From positions 62,001-126,000 of the forward strand of contig CALSPX010000013.1 of NCBI GenBank assembly GCA_943788345.1: a stretch of DNA of 64,000 nt, given 5' to 3'. This document shows positions 34,971-43,699 of this stretch, in pieces. Positions within the stretch are counted from its first letter, which is position 1; every line of letters begins with the position of its first letter. Made by a program: the position numbers and the translations under genes. Under the pieces are notes generated by a model. That model searched no databases, had not been told where the DNA came from, and saw only the letters and a list, made by a program, of their open reading frames with translations. This DNA is from Ascidiaceihabitans sp023955215 (GTDB taxonomy: Bacteria > Pseudomonadota > Alphaproteobacteria > Rhodobacterales > Rhodobacteraceae).

Positions 34971-35489
34971 ATGATACGTCCTATTTTATTGCACCCCGAC
35001 CCCCGCCTGAAAAAAGTCTGCGCTGATGTGCCAGATTTGACAGATGAATTGCGCACGCTTGCCGATGATATGTTGCAAACCATGTATGATGCCCCTGGCG
35101 TTGGATTGGCTGCGCCACAGGTCGGTATTTTGCACCGTTTGATTGTTTTGGACTGCGTCAAAGAAGAGGGTGAAACGGCCCGTCCTTTGATCATGTTCAA
35201 TCCGGAAATTATCGCATCCTCGGATGAAAAGAACGTCTATGAAGAGGGGTGTTTGTCTATCCCCGATTTGTTTGCGGATGTTACCCGACCTAAAACAGTG
35301 CAAGTGCGCTGGATGGATCGTGATGGGAACGAACAAAACGAAGAGATGGATGGCTTATGGGCCACCTGTGTTCAGCATGAAATTGATCACCTCGAGGGCA
35401 AGTTGTTCATCGACCACATCAAACCCCTTCGCCGCCAGATGATCACCCGTAAAATGGTGAAGCTAAAGCGCGAATTGGCGCGGGGCTGA
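34971..35489 (+). CDS. def: Peptide deformylase (first of three, canonical)
   Basis: Removes the N-formyl group from nascent proteins; metal-dependent, 172 aa. All three motifs are intact: GVGLAAPQVG (Gln50), EGCLSIP (metal ligand Cys94) and QHEIDH (His136, catalytic Glu137, His140). ATG 34971 is followed by the usual IRPILLHPDPRLK; the ribosome site is weak, and the longer frame upstream overlaps the divergent gene. It is six bases before the second copy. This is the likely housekeeping enzyme of the three. Confidence 0.96.
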   Translation: MIRPILLHPDPRLKKVCADVPDLTDELRTLADDMLQTMYDAPGVGLAAPQVGILHRLIVLDCVKEEGETARPLIMFNPEIIASSDEKNVYEEGCLSIPDLFADVTRPKTVQVRWMDRDGNEQNEEMDGLWATCVQHEIDHLEGKLFIDHIKPLRRQMITRKMVKLKRELARG

Positions 35490-35495
35490 TCGGGG

Positions 35496-35996
35496 ATGAG
35501 CGTCCTAGATATCGTCCTTTGGCCAGATGCGCGACTGACTGAGACCTGTGTTCAGGTTGAGGAAATCACCCAAGAAATTCGCACCTTGGCCCAAGATATG
35601 TTGGACACCATGTATGCTGCTAAGGGTCGTGGTTTAGCCGCGTCTCAGGTTGGTTCATTACACCGTCTATTTGTGATGGATATCGGTTGGAAAGAAGGCA
35701 AGTCGGATCCGTTGGTTTGCATCAATCCAATGTTACAAGAAATCGGCGAAGAACGCGCTGTTTTGGAAGAGGGCTGTCTGTCTATTCCGGGCGTATTGGC
35801 CGAAGTTAACCGCCCGTCGCAGGTTCAGATGGTTTGGTCTTCCCTTGAGGGTGGTCGTTATGTTCAATCCTTTGACGGGTTCGGTGCGGCCTGTGTGCAG
35901 CATGAAATCGACCATCTTGATGGGATTGTGACATTTGATCATTTGGAAGCTGACACGCGCGCGGCTTTGATTGCGCAGTACGAGGCGGCGCAATGA
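35496..35996 (+). CDS. Peptide deformylase paralogue (second of three)
   Basis: 166 aa. Motif 1 is changed to GRGLAASQVG (Pro to Ser, Gln51 kept); motif 2 EEGCLSIPG (Cys94) and motif 3 QHEIDHLDG (His136, Glu137, His140) are intact, so an active metal site is expected. Elsewhere it differs strongly from its neighbour, for example WSSLEGGRYVQSFDGF. It starts six bases after def and overlaps the third copy by four bases. Substrate preference may have shifted. Confidence 0.9.
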   Translation: MSVLDIVLWPDARLTETCVQVEEITQEIRTLAQDMLDTMYAAKGRGLAASQVGSLHRLFVMDIGWKEGKSDPLVCINPMLQEIGEERAVLEEGCLSIPGVLAEVNRPSQVQMVWSSLEGGRYVQSFDGFGAACVQHEIDHLDGIVTFDHLEADTRAALIAQYEAAQ

Positions 35997-36484
35997 CGGT
36001 TCGCCCGTTTGTCAGTTGGCCAGACAAGCGGTTGCGCACAGCCGTGCCGGAAGTTTCCGAAATTACAGATGAGATTCGTTTGATCTGGGCGGATATGGTT
36101 GAGACGATGGATGCGATGCCCGGTGTCGGATTGGCCGCGCCGCAAATCGGCGTCATGATGCAGCTGGCCGTTGTGGATGCGTCGCCGGATCGCAAACGGC
36201 GGATACTGTTGGCAAACCCAACTATCCTGTCAGCGTCGGAAGAAATGAACACTCACGATGAAGCCAGCCCCAATTTGCCAGGTGTTTCTGCGATTATTAA
36301 GCGGCCTAAGAATGTAAGCGTTCGGTTTCTGAATGAAGATGGCGTAATAACGCGTGGTGATTTTACAGGGCTTGAAGCGACGAGCGTTCAGCACCAAATC
36401 GATCATCTGCAGGGCAAAATGTATTTTGACAATCTTGGCCGTGTGAAACGCGATATGTTGCTGCGTAAAGCACGTAAAACATAA
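35993..36484 (+). CDS. Degenerate peptide deformylase-like protein (third of three)
   Basis: 163 aa. The fold is recognisable and motif 1 is intact (GVGLAAPQIG), but the metal-ligand motif EGCLSIPG has become EASPNLPG (Ser92 for Cys) and QHEIDH has become QHQIDH (Gln135 for the catalytic Glu; His134 and His138 kept). Loss of one metal ligand and the general base makes deformylase activity unlikely. The frame is undamaged and translationally coupled (ATGA overlap) to the second copy, so it is a gene under constraint, not an obvious pseudogene. fmt follows. Confidence 0.9.
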   Translation: MTVRPFVSWPDKRLRTAVPEVSEITDEIRLIWADMVETMDAMPGVGLAAPQIGVMMQLAVVDASPDRKRRILLANPTILSASEEMNTHDEASPNLPGVSAIIKRPKNVSVRFLNEDGVITRGDFTGLEATSVQHQIDHLQGKMYFDNLGRVKRDMLLRKARKT

Positions 36485-36525
36485 TTTTTTTGGGTGTGCC
36501 AAAGGCATGCCACTGCGAGGGAATA

Positions 36526-37431
36526 ATGCGTATAGTCTTTATGGGAACACCGGATTTTTCGGTTCCGGTGCTTGAAGCGCTAGTTGATGCAGGTCACGAG
36601 ATCGTTGCAGTCTATTCCCAGCCACCGCGCCCTGCAGGCCGTGGTAAGAAAGATCGCCCAAGTCCAGTTCAATCTAAGGCCGAGGCGCTTGGTTTGATGG
36701 TTCGCTATCCCCAAAGCGTTCGCACCGAAGAGGCCCTTGCCGATTTTGTAGCGCTGGAAGCAGATGTCGCAGTTGTCGTGGCATATGGTTTGATCCTGCC
36801 CCAATCTATTTTGTATGCGCCCAAAAACGGGTGTCTGAATATTCACGCAAGCCTTTTGCCGCGTTGGCGTGGGGCGGCACCAATTCACCGCGCCATTATG
36901 GCTGGTGATGCTGAAACGGGTGTCTGCATTATGCAGATGGAGGCAGGATTGGACACAGGTCCAGTTTTAAGCCGTCATGCAATTTCGATCGGTGAAACGG
37001 AAACGACCTTGCAGTTACATGAGCGCCTTAGCGTGCTGGGTGCGGATGCGATTGTAGAGACGTTGGCAAATTTGGATCAGCTCACACCGCAGGAACAACC
37101 CGAAGAGAGGGTCACCTACGCGGCCAAAATAGACAAAGCAGAAGCTGCGATTGATTGGACCAAATCAGCCGTTGAAGTTGATCGGTTGATCCGTGGTCTA
37201 TCACCGTTCCCCGGCGCATGGTTTGAGATGGATGGAACACGTATTAAGGTTCTTGGCTCTACTTTGGTTGATCAGAATGGGAATGCTGGTGCAGTCTTGG
37301 ATGACGCTTTGACAATTGCGTGTGGCAACGGTGCGATTAGACTGACACACTTGCAGCGTGCAGGTAAAAGTGCGCAAGATGCTGGGCAGTTCCAGAACGG
37401 CTGGCCAATTGCGGCTGGCACGCAACTATAG
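36526..37431 (+). CDS. fmt: Methionyl-tRNA formyltransferase
   Basis: Formylates initiator Met-tRNA with 10-formyl-THF, creating the substrate of deformylase; 301 aa. N-terminal MRIVFMGTPDFSVPVLEAL, then NIHASLLPRWRGAAP with the catalytic Asn/His region, and a C-terminal OB-like domain (about 205-300). GAGGG five bases before ATG 36526 fixes the start. The def-fmt pairing is classical; here three def copies precede it. Confidence 0.96.
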   Translation: MRIVFMGTPDFSVPVLEALVDAGHEIVAVYSQPPRPAGRGKKDRPSPVQSKAEALGLMVRYPQSVRTEEALADFVALEADVAVVVAYGLILPQSILYAPKNGCLNIHASLLPRWRGAAPIHRAIMAGDAETGVCIMQMEAGLDTGPVLSRHAISIGETETTLQLHERLSVLGADAIVETLANLDQLTPQEQPEERVTYAAKIDKAEAAIDWTKSAVEVDRLIRGLSPFPGAWFEMDGTRIKVLGSTLVDQNGNAGAVLDDALTIACGNGAIRLTHLQRAGKSAQDAGQFQNGWPIAAGTQL

Positions 37432-37443
37432 CGGAGAAGAACC

Positions 37444-37680
37444 ATGTTTCCTACAATGATAGGCACAGTCGTGATTGCAGGGATCGTTGGATATCTTGCT
37501 GAGAAAAGCAATTTTACCCACAATGGAATTCTTCAATCCATCATCATTTGCGTGGGTGGTGCGTTTCTATTTTACTTTGTGCGATTGATGTTTGGGATTG
37601 GTTTTGGCAGCGCTGGTTTGAACGCTATTTTGTCTTCAATCGGTGCGCTGGTGATTATCCCAACACATTGGCGCAAATAA
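37444..37680 (+). CDS. Small membrane protein, GlsB/YeaQ/YmgE-like
   Basis: 78 aa, three hydrophobic segments (residues 4-18, 33-48 and 52-70). The GxxGYLAEKS start and the Gly-rich helices resemble the transglycosylase-associated GlsB/YeaQ family of stress-linked inner-membrane proteins, but the match is loose. A GGAG seven bases upstream and a 12-base gap from fmt suggest read-through expression with fmt. Function unknown. Confidence 0.65.
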   Translation: MFPTMIGTVVIAGIVGYLAEKSNFTHNGILQSIIICVGGAFLFYFVRLMFGIGFGSAGLNAILSSIGALVIIPTHWRK

Positions 37681-37686
37681 GACCGC

Positions 37687-38145
37687 TTATTTCTTTTGTT
37701 TGAACGGGGCCATGCCAGCATTCGCCAGCTGATCAGCGCGTTCATTTTCTGGATGACCAGCGTGGCCCTTAACCCATTTCCACGTGACATCGTGTTGTGA
37801 GTTCACTGCATCCAAACGTTGCCAAAGTTCAGCATTCGCCACAGGCTTCTTAGCTGCGTTTTTCCAGCCGTTTTTCTTCCAACCAAAAATCCAGCTGGTG
37901 ATGCCATTTTTGACATAGTTGCTGTCGGTCACGATTGTGATCTCAGTACGGCGTGTCAGAGATTCCAGCGCGTTGATTGCTGCCAAAAGCTCCATGCGGT
38001 TGTTGGTTGTTGCGGGCTCGCCGCCCTTCAACTCACGTTCTTTGACAACTGTTGCGCCGTCTTTTGCCTGCAACAATGCACCCCAGCCACCTGGACCCGG
38101 ATTGCCGCTACATGCGCCGTCTGTGTATGCGATTAAATTAGTCAT
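37687..38145 (-). CDS. rnhA: Ribonuclease HI
   Basis: 152-aa endonuclease that cuts RNA in RNA-DNA hybrids. The DEDD active site is visible: Asp9 in YTDGACSGNPGPGGW, Glu in NNRMELLAA, Asp in VTDSNYVKNGI and the C-terminal Asp in ENERADQLA. ATG 38145 overlaps the methyltransferase stop upstream by eight bases, so it is the last gene of an ispH-methyltransferase-rnhA transcript. Confidence 0.95.
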   Translation of the reverse strand: MTNLIAYTDGACSGNPGPGGWGALLQAKDGATVVKERELKGGEPATTNNRMELLAAINALESLTRRTEITIVTDSNYVKNGITSWIFGWKKNGWKNAAKKPVANAELWQRLDAVNSQHDVTWKWVKGHAGHPENERADQLANAGMAPFKQKK

Positions 38146-38731
38146 ATGCCCGCACGCATATCCAAGGTGCCATGGTGCCGTCCAGCCCAATTGCGCTGCC
38201 TTTTGAATGTTGTGAGACGGTTAGGCCTACAGCGCTTAACAGACCGGTCAATTCTTCTAAGCTATAGTAGCTGTAATGGCGCCCGATCACGTCGCGTTTT
38301 TCACCTGTGCCCTCTTTCAGTCCGATGTGGAACTGGCCACCGGGTTTCAGTGCTTTAGCAAGGGCGGAAAGATGTCGCGGCATATCTGCCTTGGTCGCGT
38401 GCAGCAGGCTAAAGTTTGCCCAGATGCCATCATAGATATTTTCACCATCGATATAATCAAACGTTTCACACCGCGCATCAACACCGGCGTGTTTGGACGC
38501 GAGTGCAATCATTTCAGGAACGGCGTCTGTGGCGGTGACCTGAAAACCTGCTTTGGCGATTATGCCCGCTGAGGTACCGGGGCCGCATCCTAGGTCAAGA
38601 ACATGACCAGTTGCGGGCAAGTCCGAAATGAAACTTGAAAGGATCGCATCGTTGATTTTGTCGCCGTCAGTGATGGCTGCATATTTCTCAGCCTGAGCAG
38701 CATAGACTCCGATGGTTTCTTTATCGCTCAT
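38138..38731 (-). CDS. Class I SAM-dependent methyltransferase
   Basis: 197 aa, single domain. Motif I is HVLDLGCGPGTSAGIIA, motif II ends TATDAVPEM, and motif IV-like IWANFSLLHATKADM follows, the pattern of small-molecule (UbiE/Methyltransf_25 type) enzymes. Substrate unknown. ATG 38731 lies four bases after ispH and its end overlaps rnhA by eight bases. The open frame upstream of this ATG runs into ispH. Confidence 0.86.
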   Translation of the reverse strand: MSDKETIGVYAAQAEKYAAITDGDKINDAILSSFISDLPATGHVLDLGCGPGTSAGIIAKAGFQVTATDAVPEMIALASKHAGVDARCETFDYIDGENIYDGIWANFSLLHATKADMPRHLSALAKALKPGGQFHIGLKEGTGEKRDVIGRHYSYYSLEELTGLLSAVGLTVSQHSKGSAIGLDGTMAPWICVRAYD

Positions 38732-38735
38732 TGCA

Positions 38736-39686
38736 TCATCCGACTTCACGCAAGACGCGCGGAACTTTGAACTCGACGTTTTCAACGGCTGTTTCGACCA
38801 GCTCTTCGGTCACATCATAACGCGATTTGAAAGCGTCGATGACTTCGTTGATAAGAACTTCGGGGGCAGAGGCACCCGCTGTGATCCCGATTGATTTGAT
38901 ACCCTCAAGGCTTCGCCAATCGATATCAGCTGCGCGTTGAACGAGTTGTGCATAGTTGCATCCCGCACGTGCGCCAACTTCAACAAGGCGCTTTGAATTT
39001 GAAGAATTCGGTGCACCAACAACAAGAATGGCGTCACACTTTGGGGCCATTGCTTTTACGGCTTCTTGGCGGTTGGTCGTTGCGTAGCAGATGTCTTCTT
39101 TGTGCGGCCCAACGATTTTAGGAAACCGGTCTTTGAGAGCCGCAACTATGTCTGCCGTGTCATCAACGCTAAGCGTTGTCTGTGTCACGTAGGCTAGTTG
39201 GTCGGGGTTACGGACCGTTACGTGGGCGACATCGTCGGGTGTTTCGACCAACAAAACTTCGCCGTCGGGTAGTTGGCCCATTGTGCCTACGGTTTCTGGA
39301 TGCCCTTCGTGACCGATCATGATCATTTGTAGACCTTGATCGGAATGGCGCTGTGCTTCGATGTGAACTTTGCTGACCAGCGGACAGGTTGCATCGACAA
39401 ACACCATTTGGCGTGCTTGTGCTGCATTGGGCACAGATTTTGGAACACCGTGTGCTGAGAAGATGACGGGACGGTCATCAGGGCACTCGTCTAATTCTTC
39501 TACAAAGATCGCCCCTTTGTCACGAAGACCATCCACAACGAATTTATTGTGAACAATTTCGTGGCGCACATAAACGGGAGCCCCCCATTTATCGATTGCC
39601 ATTTCAACGATTTTGATCGCGCGATCTACACCAGCGCAAAAGCCACGTGGCGCGGCCAGGTAAAGCGTTAAGGGGGTGTTTGGCAT
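38736..39686 (-). CDS. ispH: 4-hydroxy-3-methylbut-2-enyl diphosphate reductase
   Basis: Last enzyme of the MEP isoprenoid pathway, a [4Fe-4S] protein; 316 aa. The three cluster cysteines lie in APRGFCAGVDRA, FVDATCPLVSKVH and APKCDAILVVGAPNSSNS. ATG 39686 has GGAG six bases upstream and directly precedes the usual LYLAAPRGFCAG; an ATG at 39698 is also in frame. It heads an operon with a methyltransferase and rnhA. Confidence 0.96.
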   Translation of the reverse strand: MPNTPLTLYLAAPRGFCAGVDRAIKIVEMAIDKWGAPVYVRHEIVHNKFVVDGLRDKGAIFVEELDECPDDRPVIFSAHGVPKSVPNAAQARQMVFVDATCPLVSKVHIEAQRHSDQGLQMIMIGHEGHPETVGTMGQLPDGEVLLVETPDDVAHVTVRNPDQLAYVTQTTLSVDDTADIVAALKDRFPKIVGPHKEDICYATTNRQEAVKAMAPKCDAILVVGAPNSSNSKRLVEVGARAGCNYAQLVQRAADIDWRSLEGIKSIGITAGASAPEVLINEVIDAFKSRYDVTEELVETAVENVEFKVPRVLREVG

Positions 39687-39784
39687 GGGGTTCTCCATCA
39701 ACTGTTATGACAGAGTTAATATCGCGAGTGCCCAAGGTCCACCCCGCTAAATGGCGCAGCAGTAGATTGTGATTGGGTGAGGTG

Positions 39785-39809
39785 TGATCGCCAGTTAAAC
39801 TGGCGATCA
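39785..39809. terminator. Hairpin after the NYN-domain gene
   Basis: TGATCGCCAG, loop TTAAA, CTGGCGATCA: a perfect 10-bp stem three bases past the minus-strand stop. No U-run follows, so it may act as a 3' end stabiliser or a weak terminator. Confidence 0.55.
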
Positions 39810-39812
39810 GCG

Positions 39813-40385
39813 TTAGTCTTGCGAAGCAGGAGCTTCTGGCTTTTCAATCGGGAATTCACGGTGTGGACGCCCAAGAACGTCTTTTAGTTCATCCAACTCG
39901 ATGAAGTTGTCTGCCTGACGGCGTAAATCATCTGAAATCATCGGTGGGTGGCTTCGGATAGTGGAAACCACGGACACCCGAACGCCTTGACGTTGAATGC
40001 TCTCAATCAATGGGCGGAAATCGCCATCACCTGAGAATATAACGATGTGATCGACGTGAGGGGCAAGTTCCATGGCATCGACAGCAAGTTCGATATCCAT
40101 GTTACCTTTGATCTTACGCCGACCCATACTGTCGGTGTATTCTTTGGCCGGTTTAGTGACCATCGTAAATCCGTTGTAGTTCAGCCAATCGACCAAGGGG
40201 CGGATTGGCGAATATTCATCGTTTTCTAAAAGTGCAGTATAATAAAATGCACGCAGCAATTTTCCGCGACGCATGAACTCTTTACGTAAAAGTTTATAGT
40301 CGATGTCGAAACCCAGTGCCTTAGCCGCGGCATATAAATTCGAACCATCGATGAACAGCGCAAGCCGTTCGTCTTTGTAAAACAT
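39813..40385 (-). CDS. NYN domain protein (LabA/DUF88 type)
   Basis: 190 aa PIN-like nuclease-fold protein. The acidic motifs of the NYN domain are visible: FIDGSNLYAAAKAL at the N-terminus, KGNMDIELAVDAM in the middle and VIFSGDGDFRPLIESI later, giving the Asp cluster for a metal ion. The family is linked to RNA processing (and, in cyanobacteria, to the LabA clock protein), but its substrate here is unknown. ATG 40385 with AAGG seven bases upstream. Divergent from folK. Confidence 0.88.
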   Translation of the reverse strand: MFYKDERLALFIDGSNLYAAAKALGFDIDYKLLRKEFMRRGKLLRAFYYTALLENDEYSPIRPLVDWLNYNGFTMVTKPAKEYTDSMGRRKIKGNMDIELAVDAMELAPHVDHIVIFSGDGDFRPLIESIQRQGVRVSVVSTIRSHPPMISDDLRRQADNFIELDELKDVLGRPHREFPIEKPEAPASQD

Positions 40386-40513
40386 CAGAGTACCTTTCCG
40401 AAGAACACCGCCAACAATTCCGTGAGTGAAAATAAATACTGCGGTGTCCAACGGCGAAAATAGGGGTTTTGTCTAATCAAGCAAGATGGCAGTCTGTAGA
40501 AAAGGGCGGAAAA

Positions 40514-41095
40514 TTGCTTAAAAGTAATTCACTAATGATAGTTGCAGTTGGAAGTAACCAACGCGCGGTTGAAGGGCGACCCGACGTCATCGTTCGAGAG
40601 GCGATTTCAGCCATCGAAAATCGTGGCGCGATGATTCGCAAAATTAGTAAATTTTATCAAACGCCATGTTTTCCGGTGGGTGCTGGCCCTGACTATATCA
40701 ATGCGGCTGTTTTGATTGAGGTGCCGTGGTCGCCTGAGGAAACCCTTGAACACCTGCACGCCGTCGAGGCGCAGTTTGGACGGGAGCGTGTCCAGCGCTG
40801 GGGGCAGCGGACGTTAGATCTTGATCTGATCGCAAACGAAGATGTTGTGTCTCCAAGTTTGGCAATACACGATCAGTGGCGCAATTTGGATATTGAGATA
40901 CAAAAAACCACAGCGCCCACGGAACTGATAATCCCGCACCCGCGCGTGCAGGATCGTGCATTCGTTTTGATTCCGTTGATGGATATTGCACCCGATTGGA
41001 TGCATCCTGTCTTGGGTAAAAACGTGTCAGAAATGCTAGATGCGTTGCCTGCAGTTGAAAAAGTCGCTGTAATACCTTTAAATGCGCAGCAATAG
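40514..41095 (+). CDS. folK: 2-amino-4-hydroxy-6-hydroxymethyldihydropteridine pyrophosphokinase
   Basis: Folate pathway enzyme that transfers pyrophosphate from ATP to hydroxymethyldihydropterin; 193 aa. VAVGSNQ, the FGRERVQRWGQRTLDLDLI motif (two Asp bind Mg2+) and IIPHPRVQDRAFVLIPLMDIAP are conserved. The start is unclear: TTG 40514 has AAGGG about seven bases upstream and gives the usual short lead, while ATG 40535 lacks a ribosome site. Not linked to folP here. Confidence 0.9.
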   Translation: MLKSNSLMIVAVGSNQRAVEGRPDVIVREAISAIENRGAMIRKISKFYQTPCFPVGAGPDYINAAVLIEVPWSPEETLEHLHAVEAQFGRERVQRWGQRTLDLDLIANEDVVSPSLAIHDQWRNLDIEIQKTTAPTELIIPHPRVQDRAFVLIPLMDIAPDWMHPVLGKNVSEMLDALPAVEKVAVIPLNAQQ

Positions 41096-41165
41096 ACGCT
41101 TGTAAACTTAGGAAAAGGGCAATAAATACCAGCCCTCAACACTTACCAAATTTTGGAGCTTGGCC

Positions 41166-41519
41166 ATGGCCCGCGTTACCGTAGAAGACTGTGTAGACAA
41201 GGTTCCGAACCGTTTCGATCTGGTGATGCTAGCATCCCATCGTGCGCGCGAAATTTCCGCCGGTTCAGCAATCACCGTTGATCGCGACAATGACAAAAAC
41301 CCTGTTGTATCTTTGCGCGAAATTGCTGAAGAAACACAGAGCGCTGATGATCTGCGTGAGCGTATGATCGAAAGCAACCAGACGCAAATCGAAGTCGATG
41401 AGGCTGAAGAAGATGCGATGGCTTTGTTGATGGGCGCTGAGCAAGACAAGCCAGAAGAAGACAGCATGAACGAAGAAATGTTGCTTCGCCAATTGATGGC
41501 TGCACAAGGCCAAAGCTAA
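41166..41519 (+). CDS. rpoZ: RNA polymerase omega subunit
   Basis: 117 aa. MARVTVEDCVDKVPNRFDLVMLASHRAREISAG is the omega signature, which helps fold beta' and forms a ppGpp site in proteobacteria. The C-terminal half is acidic and longer than in E. coli, as in other alphaproteobacteria. GGAG seven bases upstream supports ATG 41166. It sits 25 bases before rsh, the classical rpoZ-spoT pairing. Confidence 0.95.
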   Translation: MARVTVEDCVDKVPNRFDLVMLASHRAREISAGSAITVDRDNDKNPVVSLREIAEETQSADDLRERMIESNQTQIEVDEAEEDAMALLMGAEQDKPEEDSMNEEMLLRQLMAAQGQS

Positions 41520-41544
41520 GGCCAAACGCTAGGATGCGGACCAA

Positions 41545-43686
41545 ATGATATCTGCCGACGATCTGATCGCGCTGGTCCGCAACTACAATCCCAAAACCAA
41601 TGAAGCGCTTATCCGCTCCGCCTTTGAATATGGCGGAGAGATGCATGACGGCCAGTTCCGTCATTCGGGTGAACCTTACTTTAGCCATCCTGTCGCGGTT
41701 GCCGCGATTTTAACTGAACAGCAGTTAGATGATGGAACAATCATCACGGCCCTTTTGCATGACACGATTGAAGACACCAAAGCCTCATACGCTTCGGTTT
41801 CTGAGTTGTTTGGTGAAGAGGTGGCGAAACTGGTTGATGGTGTCACGAAGTTAACCAATCTTCAGCTGAACAGTTCGGAAACCAAACAGGCCGAGAATTT
41901 TCGCAAGCTGTTTATGGCGATGTCTAAGGACATGCGCGTTATTCTGGTTAAGTTGGCTGATCGGCTTCACAATATGCGCACCATCAAATCGATGCTCCCC
42001 GAAAAGCAGGTTCAAAAAGCCCGCGAGACGATGGATATCTTTGCGCCACTGGCTGGTCGCATGGGCATGCAGTGGATGCGTGAAGAGCTAGAAGACTTGG
42101 CGTTTCGGGTGCTGAACCCGGAAGGTCGCTCCAGCATCATGCGCCGTTTTGTAAGTCTTCAGCGTGAGACTGGGGATGTGATTGAGCGCATCGCCGGCGA
42201 TATGCAGATGGAGCTAGAAAAAGCGGACATTGATGCCGAGATTTTTGGCCGCGCGAAGAAACCTTATTCTATTTGGCGTAAAATGCAGGAAAAGGATCAG
42301 TCCTTTAGCCGTCTTAGTGATATTTATGGTTTCCGCATTGTGACGCATAGCGAGGAAGATAGTTACCGTACCTTGGGTGCTATCCACCAGCGGTGGAGTG
42401 CAGTGCCTGGCCGCTTCAAGGATTATATCAGTCAGCCGAAAACCAACGGGTATCGCTCAATTCACACAACCGTTTCCGGTCGTGACGGTAAACGAGTTGA
42501 GGTGCAAATCCGCACTCGTCAGATGCACGATGTGGCAGAAACGGGTGTGGCTGCGCACTGGTCCTACAAAGACGGTGTACGCTCACAAAATCCGTTCGCG
42601 GTAGACCCCGCGAAGTGGATTTCGCAACTAACCGAACAATTTGACGGCGAAGATGACCACGAAGATTTCTTGGAAGCTGTCAAACTTGAGATGTATTCGG
42701 ATCAGGTGTTTTGCTTCACGCCAAAGGGCGAAGTGGTCAAATTGCCACGCGGTGCAACGCCTATCGATTTTGCCTATGCGATCCACACACGGATCGGCAA
42801 CGCCTGTGTGGGGTCTAAGATTGATGGCATGCGTGTGCCATTGTGGACACGTGTGAAGAACGGACAATCTGTAGAAATCATCACGGCGGAAGGTCAATCG
42901 CCTCAAACGACGTGGTTGGAAATTGCAACAACGGGTAAGGCAAAAACAGCCATTCGCAGATCATTGCGTGAGGCCGATCGCGAGAGCTTTATCAAGCTTG
43001 GGCGCGAACTGGCGAGATCAGCCTTTGCGCATGTTGGTCAGAAATCGACAGAGAAAGCGTTGGAAACTGCTGCAGTTGTTTTACGTTTGAAAGATTCGGA
43101 CGAGGTTCTTGCGCGTTTGGGCAGTGCAGAATTGACCGGACGACAGGTTGTTCAAGCGATTTATCCTGAGTTGATCCCCCAAAAGGGTGCACCGGTTGAT
43201 GCAAGCCGTGCCGTTATTGGCCTTAAAGCGGGGCAATCATTTGAACGTGCAACCTGCTGTCAGCCCCTTCCCGACGAGCGTATTGTTGGCATCAGTATGC
43301 GAGGGCGTGGGGTCGTTGTTCACACGATCGACTGTGAACAATTGATCATGCTAGAGGATCGCGCGGATGATTGGTTGGATCTGCGTTGGCATGACGGAAG
43401 CCATGCGGCGGTGTACACCGCTACCCTTCGCATGACGATTGGTAACGGCGCAGGCGTTTTAGGTCGGGTTTGCTCCTTGATAGGCGAGACCGGAGCCAAT
43501 ATCTCTGACTTGCAATTCTTGGATCGTAAGCCTGACTACTTCCTTTTGCTGATTGATGTCGATTTACGGGATGTACAGCATTTGCATACACTTATGGGTG
43601 CACTAAATGCTCAAGACGAAGTCGCTGCAATTGAGCGATATAGAAACATAGACCTACCTGATGCCAATTCTGCGCCATCGGGATGA
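41545..43686 (+). CDS. rsh: RelA/SpoT family (p)ppGpp synthetase/hydrolase
   Basis: 713 aa bifunctional stringent-response enzyme. Domains in order: HD hydrolase (about 25-180, with ALLHDTIED), synthetase (about 235-350, with IYGFRIVTHSEEDSYRTLG and KTNGYRSIHTTV), TGS (about 385-450), a helical/zinc-finger region with CCQPLPDERIVG, and a C-terminal ACT domain (about 635-705). The intact HD motif supports hydrolase activity. Being the only long RSH in the window and next to rpoZ, it probably handles both reactions. Confidence 0.95.
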   Translation: MISADDLIALVRNYNPKTNEALIRSAFEYGGEMHDGQFRHSGEPYFSHPVAVAAILTEQQLDDGTIITALLHDTIEDTKASYASVSELFGEEVAKLVDGVTKLTNLQLNSSETKQAENFRKLFMAMSKDMRVILVKLADRLHNMRTIKSMLPEKQVQKARETMDIFAPLAGRMGMQWMREELEDLAFRVLNPEGRSSIMRRFVSLQRETGDVIERIAGDMQMELEKADIDAEIFGRAKKPYSIWRKMQEKDQSFSRLSDIYGFRIVTHSEEDSYRTLGAIHQRWSAVPGRFKDYISQPKTNGYRSIHTTVSGRDGKRVEVQIRTRQMHDVAETGVAAHWSYKDGVRSQNPFAVDPAKWISQLTEQFDGEDDHEDFLEAVKLEMYSDQVFCFTPKGEVVKLPRGATPIDFAYAIHTRIGNACVGSKIDGMRVPLWTRVKNGQSVEIITAEGQSPQTTWLEIATTGKAKTAIRRSLREADRESFIKLGRELARSAFAHVGQKSTEKALETAAVVLRLKDSDEVLARLGSAELTGRQVVQAIYPELIPQKGAPVDASRAVIGLKAGQSFERATCCQPLPDERIVGISMRGRGVVVHTIDCEQLIMLEDRADDWLDLRWHDGSHAAVYTATLRMTIGNGAGVLGRVCSLIGETGANISDLQFLDRKPDYFLLLIDVDLRDVQHLHTLMGALNAQDEVAAIERYRNIDLPDANSAPSG

Positions 43687-43699
43687 CCCGTAGAGGACA

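Noticed and set aside
35993..36484. Calling the third deformylase a pseudogene
   Set aside because: The frame is full length with coupled start and conserved motif 1; only catalytic residues have changed.
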